From positions 17,758,501-17,822,500 of the forward strand of contig NC_069662.1 in the NCBI RefSeq assembly GCF_027244095.1: 64,000 nucleotides of DNA, given 5' to 3'. The notes under the pieces are model-generated. The model did no database searches, was not told the origin of the DNA, and saw nothing but the letters and a program-made list of their open reading frames with translations. The position numbers and the translations under genes were made by a program. Numbering within the stretch: position 1 is the stretch's first letter; each line of letters starts with the position of its first letter. Below, in pieces: positions 45,671 through 57,700 of this stretch. The stretch is from Hemicordylus capensis. Lineage: Eukaryota > Chordata > Lepidosauria > Squamata > Cordylidae.

Positions 45671-45920
45671 CATAGGTGAGGCCTGTTGCTGAACAGGCAA
45701 AGTCATTTTGTGCAGATAGCAATAGCAATAGCAATAGCACTTACATTTATATACTCATAGGTGAGGCCTGTTGCTGAACAGGCAAAGTCATTTTGTGCAG
45801 ATAGCAATAGCAATAGCAATAGCACTTACATTTATATACTCATAGGTGAGGCCTGTTGCTGAACAGGCAAAGTCATTTTGTGCAGATAGCAATAGCAATA
45901 GCACTTACATTTATATACTG
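45671..45920 (+). repeat. 85-bp tandem repeat, three copies
   Basis: The unit starting CATAGGTGAGGCCTGTTGCT begins at 45671, 45756 and 45841, exactly 85 bp apart. Each unit ends with a run of AGCAAT and CACTTACATTTATATACT, the 3' end of the SINE that follows. The third unit has fewer AGCAAT repeats. Confidence 0.9.
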
Positions 45921-46106
45921 CTTTATAGCCGGAACTCTCTAAGCAGTTTACAATGATTTAGCATATTGCCCCCAACATTCTGGGTACTCATTTTACCGAC
46001 CTCAGAAGGATGGAAGGCTGAGTCAACCTTGAGCCCCTGGTCAGGATCGAACTTGTAACCTTCTGGTTATAGGGCGGCAGTTTTACCACTGCGCCACCAG
46101 GGGCTC
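45898..46106 (-). mobile_element. tRNA-type SINE with GGTGGCGCAGTGGTAAAAC head, reversed
   Basis: On the minus strand the head reads CTGGTGGCGCAGTGGTAAAA, then ACAAGTTCGATCCTGACCAG. The body is TTGACTCAGCCTTCCATCCT and the tail runs into AGTGCTATTGCTATTGC. Its 3' end is the source of the 85-bp triplication. Confidence 0.8.
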
Positions 46107-46540
46107 AGATTACACTTATAGGAAAATTCAAGTTAAATATATGTAATCAAATTCTTTTTATTAATGTGCTTGCAAAAGGGAAGTAAAAGACAGTTTTAAA
46201 TTTGTAGGATTTCAGAAATTAATCATTTTATTGAAAAATTGCTATATATGGTAAATTTAAATCAGTAAATTTGAATCCAAGAGAGATCTGTTTTTCTTGT
46301 GCATGATATTGTTTTGGAATTGATCTGATTAAAAAACAGCTGAGAACAAAATATGACTATGTTCAGGATTTCGTCTAAAAAATACAAAAGAAAAAATCTA
46401 AATCTCTTCCCCAAGCATATTCAAGTGCAAGAAGTAGTTCATTCAGCTAATTTCAGTGGCAGGATTTTCATGCAAATGCAGTACCTGTAGGTCATCAGGA
46501 AGTATGACATTATTTTGCACAAATTCTTTAAAATATATAA

Positions 46541-46746
46541 TAATGTTTTTATATTTATATCCTGCTCTTCATCCAAGGAGCCCAGAGCAGTGTATATGGT
46601 TATGTTTATCCTCGCCACAGTGCTGTGAGGCAGGTTAGGCTGAGAGGTAAGTGATTGTTCCAGAGTCACCTAGTGAATTCCATGGCAAGATGGAGATTCA
46701 CATCTTCCTGATCCTAGTCCAACTCTAACCATTACATCATGCTGCT
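46541..46746 (-). repeat. MIR-like SINE, reversed
   Basis: ATATCCTGCTCTTCATCCAA, GTGCTGTGAGGCAGGTTAGG, AGAGTCACCTAGTGAATTCC and AACTCTAACCATTACATCA follow the family order. Confidence 0.65.
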
Positions 46747-46749
46747 AAG

Positions 46750-48900
46750 ATGAAGATTAAATGAAGGCAAGAGGAAGAGAATGGCATTCTGGAATGACTA
46801 ATGGTTTCTGTGGAAAGGAAATGTGGTCTAGAACTACTAGCCAGTACTTCTGGGTTCTAGTGGAGCAAGATTTGAAAATCCCTTCCTTCAATGTTTTCCC
46901 ATCCTTGCCTAAGGCACAGGTTCAGGTGATCTTCCATATGGAATCAGCAGTTTGTTGAGGTACAAGCAATGATGGCAAACACCTCCTCAGATAAGTAGTT
47001 TGCCCCCCTCACCTGCCCCCATTTCTGTTTCAGAAATCTAATATGTGGGACACAGCTCACCCACCCATAAAGGTGTTTTGTCCCTTCTGTGCCCGCCTGC
47101 CCCAGTTTTATTTTCTGGTGCTGCTACTGGATATAAGTGATACCAAGTGGACAACAGTGGATTTGAGCCATTCACAATAGGATTGGGTATGGGTTTTTTC
47201 TTTTTCTTACAAACTTTGCATTAAGAAGAGTTTGGCTCTTATGCAACTGAGAGTTTTCAAATTCTGCCAAGTGAAGGTGCTTACATAAAAAGTGGCACCC
47301 TCCATAAACTTCCGTGAGCTGCAACACCACCACAGTATGATGGTATCTAAATAACCAGCACATGGGATTTGAGCGCCCTCTTGTGATCCTCTTAAGGAAA
47401 GCAGAGAAGCTGGATTCGACGCCCAGTTCCCTCTCCTTGCCATCCTGATCTTATGGCTTAGGTGTTCTTGGTTGCAGACTTCTGTCATGGGAGAGGATGA
47501 AGGTGTATGTGGACAGCATCCTTCTCTTTGATCCTAAATGAAGGTTCGCGTGTGGCAGATGTCTTGCATTATGTGTACCTACAGTACAGGCAGGGTCAGT
47601 CTGCCTGTGGGCAATCTCTGTTGGGAGATGGGAGAGGCCACCCTCCCCACGTTTCTGTAAAGAGCCCTATCACTTGGTTAGATATGAACCAGAGCTGGAG
47701 GACCAATCTCCATTCTTTCTTACAAATGAAATCCCATTCATATGCATTTGTCCCATGGTATTCATTGATTTCAAAGGATCCTGAAATACATAGGTGCCAT
47801 TATAGCTTTTTCATGGGGGGGGGTCCCCCCATTTCGTTCCTCTCCTCCGTGATTGTCTGGGTACCTCTTTCTCTTTCTGTTCTGTGTTAATTTGAAACTG
47901 ATATCTGTTCTTCAGGGCTGAGAGAGCATTCATACCTCACCCTTTCTTAAGCCAGAGCCAGAACTATTCAGGTTAGTGGCAAGCACCTCCTCATGAATGC
48001 ACAATTGTCAGGGCAGTATACTTCCAGTGCCTAGATGCTGGGGACAGACAGGGATGGCTTCTTGCTGTCCACTGTTAGAGACAAAACACTGGACTATATC
48101 TGATCCAGCCAGGTCAATTGTTCATCTTACATAAATGTTGGAAGGTGAGGAAATGGATCCTTTTGTTCCCTTAATTTGATTGAGGTAGGCAGTTGAAATA
48201 TCATGTGGCAATTAATTTGTTCTAGTGATCATGAGGACATGCCTTAAACTATGGAGCAATTATTCCAGTCCACAGTGGGTGACTGTAAGAATTGCTGCAA
48301 AGGGCTTAGCATTACAAGATGTGGGTTAATCCATAATTAGAATTTTAATACTATAGTTGGGCAGCAGGGGGGGTCCTTGAGCATTATGGCTTAGGACAAA
48401 GGAACTGTGACTTGGCTGAAGTGGGTCACCAGGCGCGTGTGTGTGTGTCCAAGTCTTGATTTGAAGTCATGCTGTGAAAGTGCTGACAGTAAGTGCTTTT
48501 GCTGAGCACCCATACGAGAGAAGAGAACCTTGGTCTGCACAAGCCATTTGAGCATGTGTACAAGTTACACACTTAGGCATCCATACACCCAGCACCAAGA
48601 ATCGACTCTGCAGCCATTAAGAGTCTGCAGGCTCTGAGGCCTGGAAGTTCTGCACCTTTTAAGGTGATGCTTCAGGTGTGGTTGGCAGCAAACCGGTGCT
48701 ATGTGGCAAGCAGAAGGAAATGTGCAGCATGTGTAGAGAAATCAGTGAGAGAGGAGGAAGGCAGCAGATAGATTGGGTGGGATGGGCAGGTGTTTGCCTT
48801 GGGATTGCTGTTCTTCATCAGCAGAAGAGATTCATTGTGTTTGCATCTCCAAAAGAGAGACTGTGAATGGTGTTCATTTACTAGCCTCCCTCTCTCTTTT
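46750..48900. other. Intergenic DNA between TBX6 and YPEL3
   Basis: No gene is recognised. Composition is ordinary and the open frames here match nothing known. Confidence 0.4.
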
Positions 48901-48919
48901 TTTGGAGGCTGGTTGTCTA

Positions 48920-49085
48920 CTGTTGGATAACTGCTTTTGCATATAGAAGGCCCCCCAGGTCCCCTCTCCCTCTCTCTCTCTAGGTAGAGGATCTTAAGTT
49001 TCTGCTCTAGAAGACCTTTCTCTACCTACAGCCTGAGAGAGCTGCTGTCTCTTGGAGTAGACAGTCCGGGGCTAGATGATGAACC
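48920..49085 (+). mobile_element. Diverged Sauria-type SINE fragment
   Basis: TTTTGCATATAGAAGGCCCC, then CCTGAGAGAGCTGCTGTCTC and CAGTCCGGGGCTAGATGATG follow the Sauria order. The head is lost. Confidence 0.5.
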
Positions 49086-49151
49086 AGTGATCGGATCCAG
49101 GGCAGCTCCATGTGCTCATTTCCCTCCTCAGGGTGAGAATCCCAGAGTTGG

Positions 49152-49340
49152 GAATGGGCCGCTGCTCAGTGGTGGAGCATCTGCCTGCTTGGCATGCAGA
49201 AGGTCCCAGCTTCAACTCCTGGTGTCTTCAGACAGGGTTGTGAAAGGCTCCTGCGGGAAACTGGAGGAGGTGCCACCAGTCCGTGTAGGCAGTACTGAGC
49301 TAGATGGACCATTACCTGGACTCTGTAGAAGGCGGCTGCC
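49152..49340 (+). mobile_element. Sauria-type SINE
   Basis: The head is GCTCAGTGGTGGAGCATCTG, then TTGGCATGCAGAAGGTCCCA. The 3' part is AGTACTGAGCTAGATGGACC. Confidence 0.8.
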
Positions 49341-49418
49341 TCTGCTACGTATTCCCCTCCATTCTCCTTCCTGCCCAAGTGAGAAGGGGACCTCGGCAAA
49401 TGCAAAATGCCTCCTGAC

Positions 49419-49520
49419 CAGTGTTCCCCTGTGACAGGGATCCCCAGGTGTTGCTGACTACGATAGCCTTTGGCTGGAGATGATGGGAGTTGTAGTCAAC
49501 ATCTAGGACAGGGAACACTG
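49419..49520. mobile_element. Foldback MITE with perfect 10-bp ends
   Basis: The ends are CAGTGTTCCC and GGGAACACTG. The right half has GATGATGGGAGTTGTAGTC. Flanks CTCCTGAC and CCCATGAC match at 6 of 8 bases. Confidence 0.7.
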
Positions 49521-49763
49521 CCCATGACCCTGTGTATGGCGGGAGCAATGAGGGACGATATCTGACTCTCCCTGCGTTTGGGGCCTGTCTTCTCAAACCC
49601 CCACCCCCACCCCCAGGTCCTTATGAAGTGTTGCTGTTGGCACACAGTGGCATGGCTGGAAACAAGGCCCTGACTGCTGAAGGCTGGAGGAGCCAGTGAA
49701 TCCCTTACAGGCTCCTCTCATCCAGCCAGTGGTGCTCCTTGCTTTGCATATCACTCCAATGCT

Positions 49764-49769
49764 TTTATT
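49764..49769 (-). terminator. YPEL3: Probable YPEL3 polyadenylation signal
   Basis: TTTATT on the plus strand gives AATAAA on the minus strand, about 440 bp after the YPEL3 stop. A (TA)n tract on the upstream side makes this less certain. Confidence 0.45.
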
Positions 49770-50205
49770 TATATATATGTATATGTATATATATATATAA
49801 AATACATACTCACACAAACTCACAAATACTGTACAACCCAACCCTTCCCATCCCCACTCCACTGTACATTTGTCCTCTTGATGTAATTTCGATACAGGCT
49901 CCCTCTGTACAACAACCCCCACACTCCTCCTCCCCCCTCCCCTGAGCCCTGCTTGCACACTGCCCTGGCCTAGGTGTCTCCTTGTGCACTGCCGCCTTCT
50001 GCCACATGAGGGCGACATGTCTGAGCCATGGGTGTGTCCTCCTGGCAGAAACTCTGCCTCCTCCTCCGCAACTCAGATGCATCTGGAGGTGATTTGGATG
50101 GCAGCCCATTGGTTGGGAAGGTAGAGGCAGGTTTCCTGGAAATTGTCATTTCTTATGCTCCACCCCACATGTCATTAGCCAAAGGTGGTGGGATGCTTCT
50201 CCTTT

Positions 50206-53200
50206 TCAATCCCAGCCGTTGTCCTTGATCATGTGGTTGAGTTCAATGATGTATTTCCCCTCCTTGTATTTCTGACTGGTCTCGAAGGCTTGCTCCTGTG
50301 GAACAAGAGAGAGCAAGGAGGTGGTGGAGAGAGTAGAGAGCGGCTCTTGCAGTAGGAAGCCTGGATTGTCCCCTCTGCTAAGCAGGGCTTGCCTTGGTTT
50401 GCATCTGGGTGGGTGACGACATGTGAGCACTGTCTGCTGTGAGACAGGCGTAGGCAGCCTTGGCTCTCCAGCTGTGGGCAGGCTGTGCAACTCCCATCAT
50501 CCTCAGTCAATATCGACGGTGATTGGAGCTGGTGGGAGTTCCAGGCAGCGACAGCTGGGGAGCCAAAGGTTGCCCACCCGGCCTTAGGGGGTGGGGCCGT
50601 AGCTCAGTGGCAGAGCAGCGGCTTGCATGCCGAGAAGGGTCCCAGGTTCACTCGCTGGCAGCACCTCCAGGCAGGGCTGGGAAAGGAAGACTCCTGCCTG
50701 AAACCTCAGAGAAGCCGCTGCCAGTCACTGTAGCCAATCCTGAGCTAGATGGGCCAAGGGTCTGACTTGGGAGAAGGCCGCTTCCTGTGTTCCCACAAGT
50801 GCTGTCAGCTTTCTTAAAGCAGACAATTAGCTTTCAGGGAAAGGGTAGGAGGCGGAGACTCACATATTTCCATCCGAGTGTGGTCTTGCAATTCTCGCAG
50901 TAGATATCCGCAACGGCGTGCAGACCTGTCAGCAGCACCCGTTCTTCTGCTGGGCCACATCCCACATTCACTCTGTAAGCAGCGGGGAGGGGCACAGTGT
51001 TACTTGGCTCTGACAACACCCACCAGTCCTCCTCCATAGTCCCTTGTGCTGTCCTCGGCCTGAGTTTCACCTTGCCCTGAAATCGGTGGGGGGGTTGTTC
51101 CAGTAGAGACACTCAAAAGAGCAACATTACTCTGGGGATGGTTTGCCTTCAACTCAGGGAAGGGTGGGACTTTTGAGAGATACACTCTGAGGTGTTCTCA
51201 GCACTGCAGAAGCACACAAAAGCTGTAAAATTATACCTGCACCATCCTCGGGAGGAGGCCTATTGCTCTTTCATGTGGCACTAAGGTTGGTTTTTTTTAG
51301 GTGCTCTTAGTGCCTCAAAAGTACAGCACGACCAACATGAGCTCCAGCCCTTCTCCCAAGGTGGAGCAGGGGTTGCCCCTGACGTCACAATGAGTTTTGG
51401 ATGCACAGTTCAAGGTTAAGGATTAGGTCCTGCCCAGCACAAATTTCTGTGTGGCTATTGTGGATAGCCAAAATTTGGGGATCCCTGTGTGTGGGTCCCA
51501 GGTTCAGTCCCTGGCCCTCGCTAGGGTGGATATCTGCAGAGCTGATGAAAAAGTGTCCTGCCAGAGACCCTAGACTGGGTTCAGGACTCATTGATACTCA
51601 GGGTTAACTTGAACACTGAGGTATCTTGACATACTATTCCTGGGCTCTTCCAGCTCACGTCTCATCCTCATGTCTATGTATACGTCCCTTGCTGTTCTTG
51701 GCTCTATTAAACTTCCCATTTTGGGGAGAAGGGGGATAGCGCAACACACCACCTCCTACCATAACTCTCAGTGCAAATCCCTCTCTCTTTTAACAAATCT
51801 GATTTGTCTCCCACCTTGCCTCGGAGGCATTTAACAATACATTTGTGAAAAACAAGGGGCACTGAGGTGATCAACCTGTGTCTGGGCTGTACCACTTCAG
51901 ACTGTAGGAAAAGGCTCACATGATATAATGTTCCTATACAGAAGAAAGACAGTAAGGGTGTGTACGTTCCTACATGTAGGAAATCAGCATGTCGGGGCTG
52001 AAGGTTAGACTAGAGACTTTTTCCCTAGTATCTAGTTTTGTTTTTTGGGTGGAGAAGTATTCAGTTACGTGCAGCCTGAAGTGAGACAGCCCTGGCACAA
52101 GTTGATCACTCTGTGAGTACCAGACGTAGTCATCACATCTTGAGCCTACACTAAGACTGGGACAGAGTATAGGTGCTGCTGTGGGCCACTGCCCTTTGAT
52201 CAGAGTCTGCTTCGCACACCTAATAATACTCACACAGAATTGAATAAATACGCCCGACCTTGGCTTCCTTGGAAGGACTGCAACGAGAAGGAGACAGGGA
52301 ACAGTTTCAAAATAGCAAGAAGTCATTCTGGTAAGAACTAATCTGCCTACTTGCCTTTCACTATAAACTTAATTGATAATTACCATCCTCACAAGTTAGC
52401 CCACTTCAGCCTTAAATGTTCACACGTCCGCCATCTTGAATTGGGGTGGATGACATCATCACAAACTACGCCGTTGAGCCGTCCCTATGTGTCCCTACAC
52501 CTGTAGCAAATTTGGTTCAAATCGGTTAGGCGGTTCACAAGTTAGCCCACTTGCGCCTCAAATGTTTATGCGTCCGCCATCTTGAACTGGGGTGGATGAC
52601 ATCATCAGAAACTCTGCCACTGAGGTGTCCCTATGTGTCACTCACTACAACTGTACCAAATTTGCTTCAAAACTGTTAGGTGGTGCACAAGTTAGCCCAC
52701 TTGCACCTCAAACATTCACATGTCTGCCATTTTGAATGGGGGTAGATTACATCATTACAAACTAAGTCAGTGATCAGACATCCACCATCTTGAATTAGGG
52801 TAGATTACATCACAAACTATGTCATTGAGGTGTCCCTATAGCTGTAGCAAATTTGATTAAAATCAGTTAGGTGGTTCACAAGTTGGCCCACTTGTACCTC
52901 AAACATTCATGTCTACCATTTTGAATGGGGATGGATAAATCATTACAAAATACATCACTGAGGTGTCCCTAAAACTCTACCAAATTTGGTTCATATTGGT
53001 CCAGGCATTGGAAAGTTGGTGGGCAACACACATTCACACTCTCTGCCAGGTGACCTCATAAGCTTTCTTTCCTTAAGGAAAGCAGGCTAATAACAAAAAC
53101 ACTTCCAGAGGGATAGCTATGTTTCTGTTAAAGCAAACACAAAATAAAGTTTCTTGTGGCATCTTAGACTCAAATTCACTGTAGCATAAACCACAATATA

Positions 53201-53227
53201 AAGGTTGGTCTTTAAGCTGCCATAATC

Positions 53228-53259
<32 letters not shown>

Positions 53260-54649
53260 GTTGTTGTTTTTAAAGCCCTTGAATGCTTCCCTAGGGTGAC
53301 TATGTCCAGTCTCACCAGTCCTGACCAGCAGTCAGTCCCAAATGCATGTTTGCTCAATGCTCTCTGTCCACATGGCCCACAGTCCCAGCCCTGGTTTCCC
53401 TGGCTCCTCTTCTGTATTGCCTTGTTTGTTCTCTGGCTGGCTTTCAGACACACCCCATCAATACAGGATGAATTCTGTTTAATCATTAATCAGCCAGCAG
53501 CTCAAACTTGTTGACCTTGCAGGAGTTTAAGCAGAGGAGTGGGGGCAGGCAAGAAATAACAGGCCCCTTCTGAGAGAAGTGTTAAGACCTGGGGAAGTCA
53601 ATACTCCTTGCTGCCATCTCAATTTCTCCTCCTCCTCCCCTGCCTTCATTCAGTTCCAACTGAGAACGCAGGGAATCTACAGTGGCTCCTATATGTTGAA
53701 TTCCTGAAGTGTGATCCAGTGTGGGCTATTGGCTATGCTAGAGTGTTCGGCTAGCACCAGGGAGACCCAGGTTGAAATCTTCTCACTTGGTCACAAAGCA
53801 CCCTGGGGACTGAAGGCCAGTCACCCTCTTTCAGGGGGGCAGGCAAAATACCATGCACACTGCCCCCTTCAGCGCCTTGGTGGAAGGATGGGATCCCTCC
53901 CCTCCCTTACGGAACTGCTCATGAAGTAAAGGCTTATATTCAGGCCTATATTCTGACTTAGTTGGGAAGTCGGCCTCGGGAATTTCCACGAGGTATCCTT
54001 GTCTTTTCGAAGGCTGTGGATGGAGCATTGTGCAGTGCATCAGGATGGAGATGGGTCATGCTGGAATGGTAGCAATGCATACAAATATTCAGTCTAAGAG
54101 ATCAGGATTTAAATCCGGTGTGTCTGCCAGATTCTGCTCTTAGCCTTGGGTATGCCACACCCTCCCAGCTTTTGTCCCCATCTGTGAAATGTGAATGTTT
54201 TTATTGTAAAATATTTTTCTCCTGCCTCTCAAGCTTACTCTTCAAGGTGGTGTCTCTAAGTAGCCTACCTTGCAAGGCTGCTGTGGGGACAAGCAAAGGT
54301 AAAGATGGTGAAGGATCTGGGCACTTTGAAACTGCTAGGCAAATCATCCTTAGGCCTGGGATGGGGTACAACTCAATAAAGCAGAGCAGGGCTCCCCTTT
54401 TCCTGGCCCTGTCTGGCCAACTTTCCACTATGCTTCGCTTTATGCCTTCAAGCAGCACTGAGTGGGGCAAGAGCACCTTCCCTCTGCTGCTGCAAGCGCC
54501 TCTGGCAGGGATGTGCTGCCCCCCCTCTTTACCTTGGAGATGAGGTCGTCGTGGTTGGCCAGGTGGGCGCGGCAGTGCACGCAGCTGTAGCGCCTGTGGC
54601 AGTTGTCCAGGTAGGCTTGGAAGGTTTTGGGTTTGGACAGCCTCACCAT
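50206..54649 (-). CDS. YPEL3: Yippee-like 3
   Basis: Minus-strand coding exons are 54649-54533, 52277-52234, 50972-50864 and 50295-50206, giving 119 aa, the length of human YPEL3. The second is a 44-nt micro-exon ([14 protein letters not shown] plus two bases) whose inclusion is needed to keep frame. YPEL proteins are small zinc-binding yippee-domain proteins of nucleus and centrosome, linked to growth arrest. The two zinc-binding CXXC pairs are C23/C26 (YSCVHC) and C79/C82 (YCENC). The signature GWKY is at 87-90 and [12 protein letters not shown] ends the protein. The sequence is almost identical to human (visible changes include I4L, D16N, A24V and H78Y). The start has a strong context (accaccATGG), and its exon begins after an acceptor at 54735-54736. 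It follows TBX6 in the human order and orientation. Confidence 0.98.
50445..50583. mobile_element. Foldback MITE
   Basis: The left arm TAGGCAGCCTTGGCTCTCCA pairs with the right GGAGCCAAAGGTTGCCCACC. The core has GCAACTCCCATCATCCTCAG. It lies in the last YPEL3 intron. Confidence 0.7.
50588..50796 (+). mobile_element. Sauria-type SINE, well preserved
   Basis: The head is GGCCGTAGCTCAGTGGCAGA and the B-box area GGTCCCAGGTTCACTCG. The body is AGACTCCTGCCTGAAACC and the end CTGAGCTAGATGGGCCAAGG. It lies in the last YPEL3 intron, 67 bp from coding exon 3. Confidence 0.85.
51480..51602 (+). mobile_element. Sauria-like SINE fragment
   Basis: GGGTCCCAGGTTCAGTCCCT is the B-box area of a Sauria head; the rest is diverged. 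It lies in the intron after the YPEL3 micro-exon. Confidence 0.5.
52390..53040 (+). repeat. Decayed minisatellite-like array, about four units of 146-191 bp
   Basis: CACAAGTT(A/G)GCCCACTT recurs at 52390, 52536, 52686 and 52877. Each unit contains CCATCTTGAA or a decayed form, then GGGTGGATGACATCATC and GCAAATTTGGTTCAAATCGG. The third unit holds an extra internal copy. The array lies in YPEL3, between the first coding exon and the micro-exon, only about 110 bp from the micro-exon. Confidence 0.85.
53231..53270 (+). repeat. (GT)n followed by (TTG)n
   Basis: Fourteen GT units pass into TTG units in a YPEL3 intron. Confidence 0.9.
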
Positions 54650-54734
54650 GGTGGTGGGGGTCGCAAGGGGGAAAGGCCTCGCAGGAGCGTTGCGAAGAAC
54701 CAGGCAGTCCCTAGAGGGCGGTGCTGTGGGCCCC

Positions 54735-57700
54735 CTGCAAGAGCCTTAAGAGAGAAAGGGGTTATAAGGACAGGAATGGTTCACAGAATGTGTCTGTGTG
54801 AGGGAGGGGGGAGTCGGGAGGCCTGGGTTCTGTTTCCTCGCTCTGGTGGTGAGCCAAGTTCCGTCTAACCGGTCTGGTATCTAAACAAAAACAGGACCAC
54901 GTGTGCAGCTTCGCAGAGGCTCAGCCTATAATTAACCCCAGGATGTAGGTCAGCGCCGATCATCTTGTGATGAAGCAGTATTACCAGGAATAGAACCCAA
55001 GCGCCCCAGCTGCCCAAACCACCCCTCTCCAAAGCAACTTTGGTTTATGGCCACCTCCCCTTTCCAATAGCTCTGGAACCAGGGCCGCCACGCGCCAAAA
55101 AGGGAATCGACTCCCTCTGCAGGAATTCTTTGCTTTCAAGTCCCTCCATTTCTCCCCCACCAAAAGATCTAGGATATTTTCTGGCCCATTGTCAGAAGAT
55201 TCCCCTCTGCTGCATGTACCTAATAAGCCCTGTTAGGAGAGAGCTACCATCCACCTTGGGAGTTGGTCTCTTCCAAATCAGACAGGTTTAAAATCTACGC
55301 TGGGAAGAATTTGGGGTTAGGGGTGGGGAAGGGTTCATATGGGGGAAATATGCAGTAGAAATAATGGGGGGGGGGGTGAAACAAGTGATAAAAGAATGCT
55401 AGAAAATGTGCAGTTGTGAAAAGATGTCAGGAGTGAGAGGTGAAGACAATGCAAGTCGTGGATGAGCGTACAGAAGGCATGCGATGATTAAAGAATGGGC
55501 GGGGGGGCTTTGTAGAAGCGGGGAGAGCTCAACAGGAGATGAACCGTGCCAACGTAATGCAATGCAAGGGCTGAGACAGATGGTGGCCGAAAAGAGGGAA
55601 TGGTGTAATAGGAGGGGCAGCAGAGGAAGGCAGAAAACACTGCAAAAGCCAAATGAATGCAGGAGGAGGAGATGGAGACAAAGCCTGCAGATGAGGGGAG
55701 GGGAGAAACCATGCCGGGGAGACAGGGCTAGGGCCATGCTGCAGCGGCTTCAGTGAGTGTCGAAGGGGAGGGGCTGCGATTGGGTGGGGGGGCAGGTCTG
55801 TGGAGGATCCCTTGCAAGGAGGGCTAGAGACTTCCTTGTCGCTTGCAAAGGGAAGTGGCTGAGGTGTGGCGCGGGGGGGGGGGGGGAGAGTCTGGAGCAC
55901 GACATGTGGGAGGGGGGAGCCAGAGAGGCGGTTCCTTGAAAGGGAAGCCAGCCCTATGGAGAGGGGACTGCTGAGCTAGGAAAATGGAGGCTGCCTCTCT
56001 GCAAACAACAAAAGACAGGGTGCTGATGCCATGTTCCCTGGTGCGGCAGGGGGTGGGGGCGGGCAGGGGCACATTAAGAGCGACTCTATGAAACATTTCC
56101 CCTGCAGTCCCGTATTCTTCCTAGTGGTAAGCAGGAGGACACACGAGCTATAATAGAGGAAATGAGTGAGAGGAACAAAGGAGAGGAATACAGAGGGAGA
56201 CAGTGGATGTAAAGCAAGCCAGGAAAGAACGAAAGGACAGAGTAAAAGGAAGGAAGGGATCTTCCTTGATACCTGTAAAACAGCCTCATTGTTTCTTCCT
56301 GCTGCCTTGGCTACATGCACTGAGAAATGCTACTCAATCATTTTGAACAAAGTTGTTTGTCACCTTATTAGAGGACATATGGTAAATGTAATTGACATTT
56401 AGAGGGATTTAGAACCTCTTCTGTGCAGAACAGAGGACTGCCAAATGGACAATGGGAACATACTAGCTATTGTATGCCTTCATGTAGTTTAGCTAACATG
56501 GAGGCATTTGATTAACTAGAGAGACTGACCACCTGCTACATAATAATCACAAGAAAACATGCTGGGTCCAGTTTGAACACCAAATGCCTTTAAGGTATGA
56601 ACAGGGGCATACCATAATAAAATGCTTCATATATTTCAACAAAGAGAGCCTCCTTAGTCTGGAAAATACAGTCTTGAAAATACAGACAATTGCATGCAAA
56701 CCTGTTACAATGAGAGGAGGGATTTTCTGAAGAATGCAATCCCCATGCAATCCTTATTGGGGGTCTACTTTGCCCCCATGCTCCTGTCTTCTAGGGCACA
56801 CATGGTTTAAGCCAAGAATAGATTATTGTGATGAAAGTACCAGACATAAAATATAAGTTTGGTCTTATACTATAGAAAGCATGAATCAAAGTTATCTTAT
56901 GTGAACTAATATTGGTAGAATGTGATATTTAAGCTATTCAGTTCTTGGCAAAATGTGTTATGATTTATTCTCTGTGTTCTAAAATATAGGGGCTAACAGA
57001 CCAGGGAGGAGCCTCTGATGAAAGCAATGGGTTGGGAAGCAAAAGGCCAGCCCGCCTTGGTCAGATGTCTTGCTTTTCTTCCCTTTGTTACATTAGTTAT
57101 TAATTATGTATACTTAACAGTATCTGATCTTTATCTGTACAATAGGAAACTTTTATAATTCACTTTGGGGCGGGGGAATGGGATATCCAGTCGACATGGT
57201 TTGTGAAGGAAGGATCTGGATGCTCTAAGCTGAACATTTTATTTGGATTCTCTGCCACATGGAAATGATAGCAATTTGTTTAGGCTATAATTAGAAGGGG
57301 TAGATGATGCTGAATAATATGCCACCACTGCCATGTTAAACTTCATGTTGGTTTTGCTCAAGCAAAATGTTTTCCAGTTTTAAAAATAAATTGTTAGAAT
57401 ATGAATTTCATCTGTTTATACAATGTGGGGGAAATATTGGAGGGGTAAATCCATTATTTTTAATCTCCCTCTCTTTCCTCTAACACAAGAATTTTGAAAA
57501 ATTGTAAACTTGATTGTGGGGCTAAGATACATTGTCCGGCTTGGAAATAAGTTATCTGAAATTTCAAGCTGAAAAAGCTATTTGTTCTCCTCGCTTTGAT
57601 TGGCTATAACCTCATAATTCAGGGAAATACAGCGATTGCACTTGCTCTCACAGACTATAAAGTCACCCACCCTTCACAAATAGTCCCATAGCTGTGACTC

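Noticed and set aside
51060-51095. Minus-strand FQGK-coding stretch as the missing YPEL3 exon
   Set aside because: Only three residues match and there is no donor in the needed phase. The true exon with all fourteen residues and correct splice sites is at 52234-52277.
51540-51595. Minus-strand SGRTLFHQ-coding stretch as the missing YPEL3 exon
   Set aside because: It lies inside a SINE-like fragment and lacks the right splice sites.
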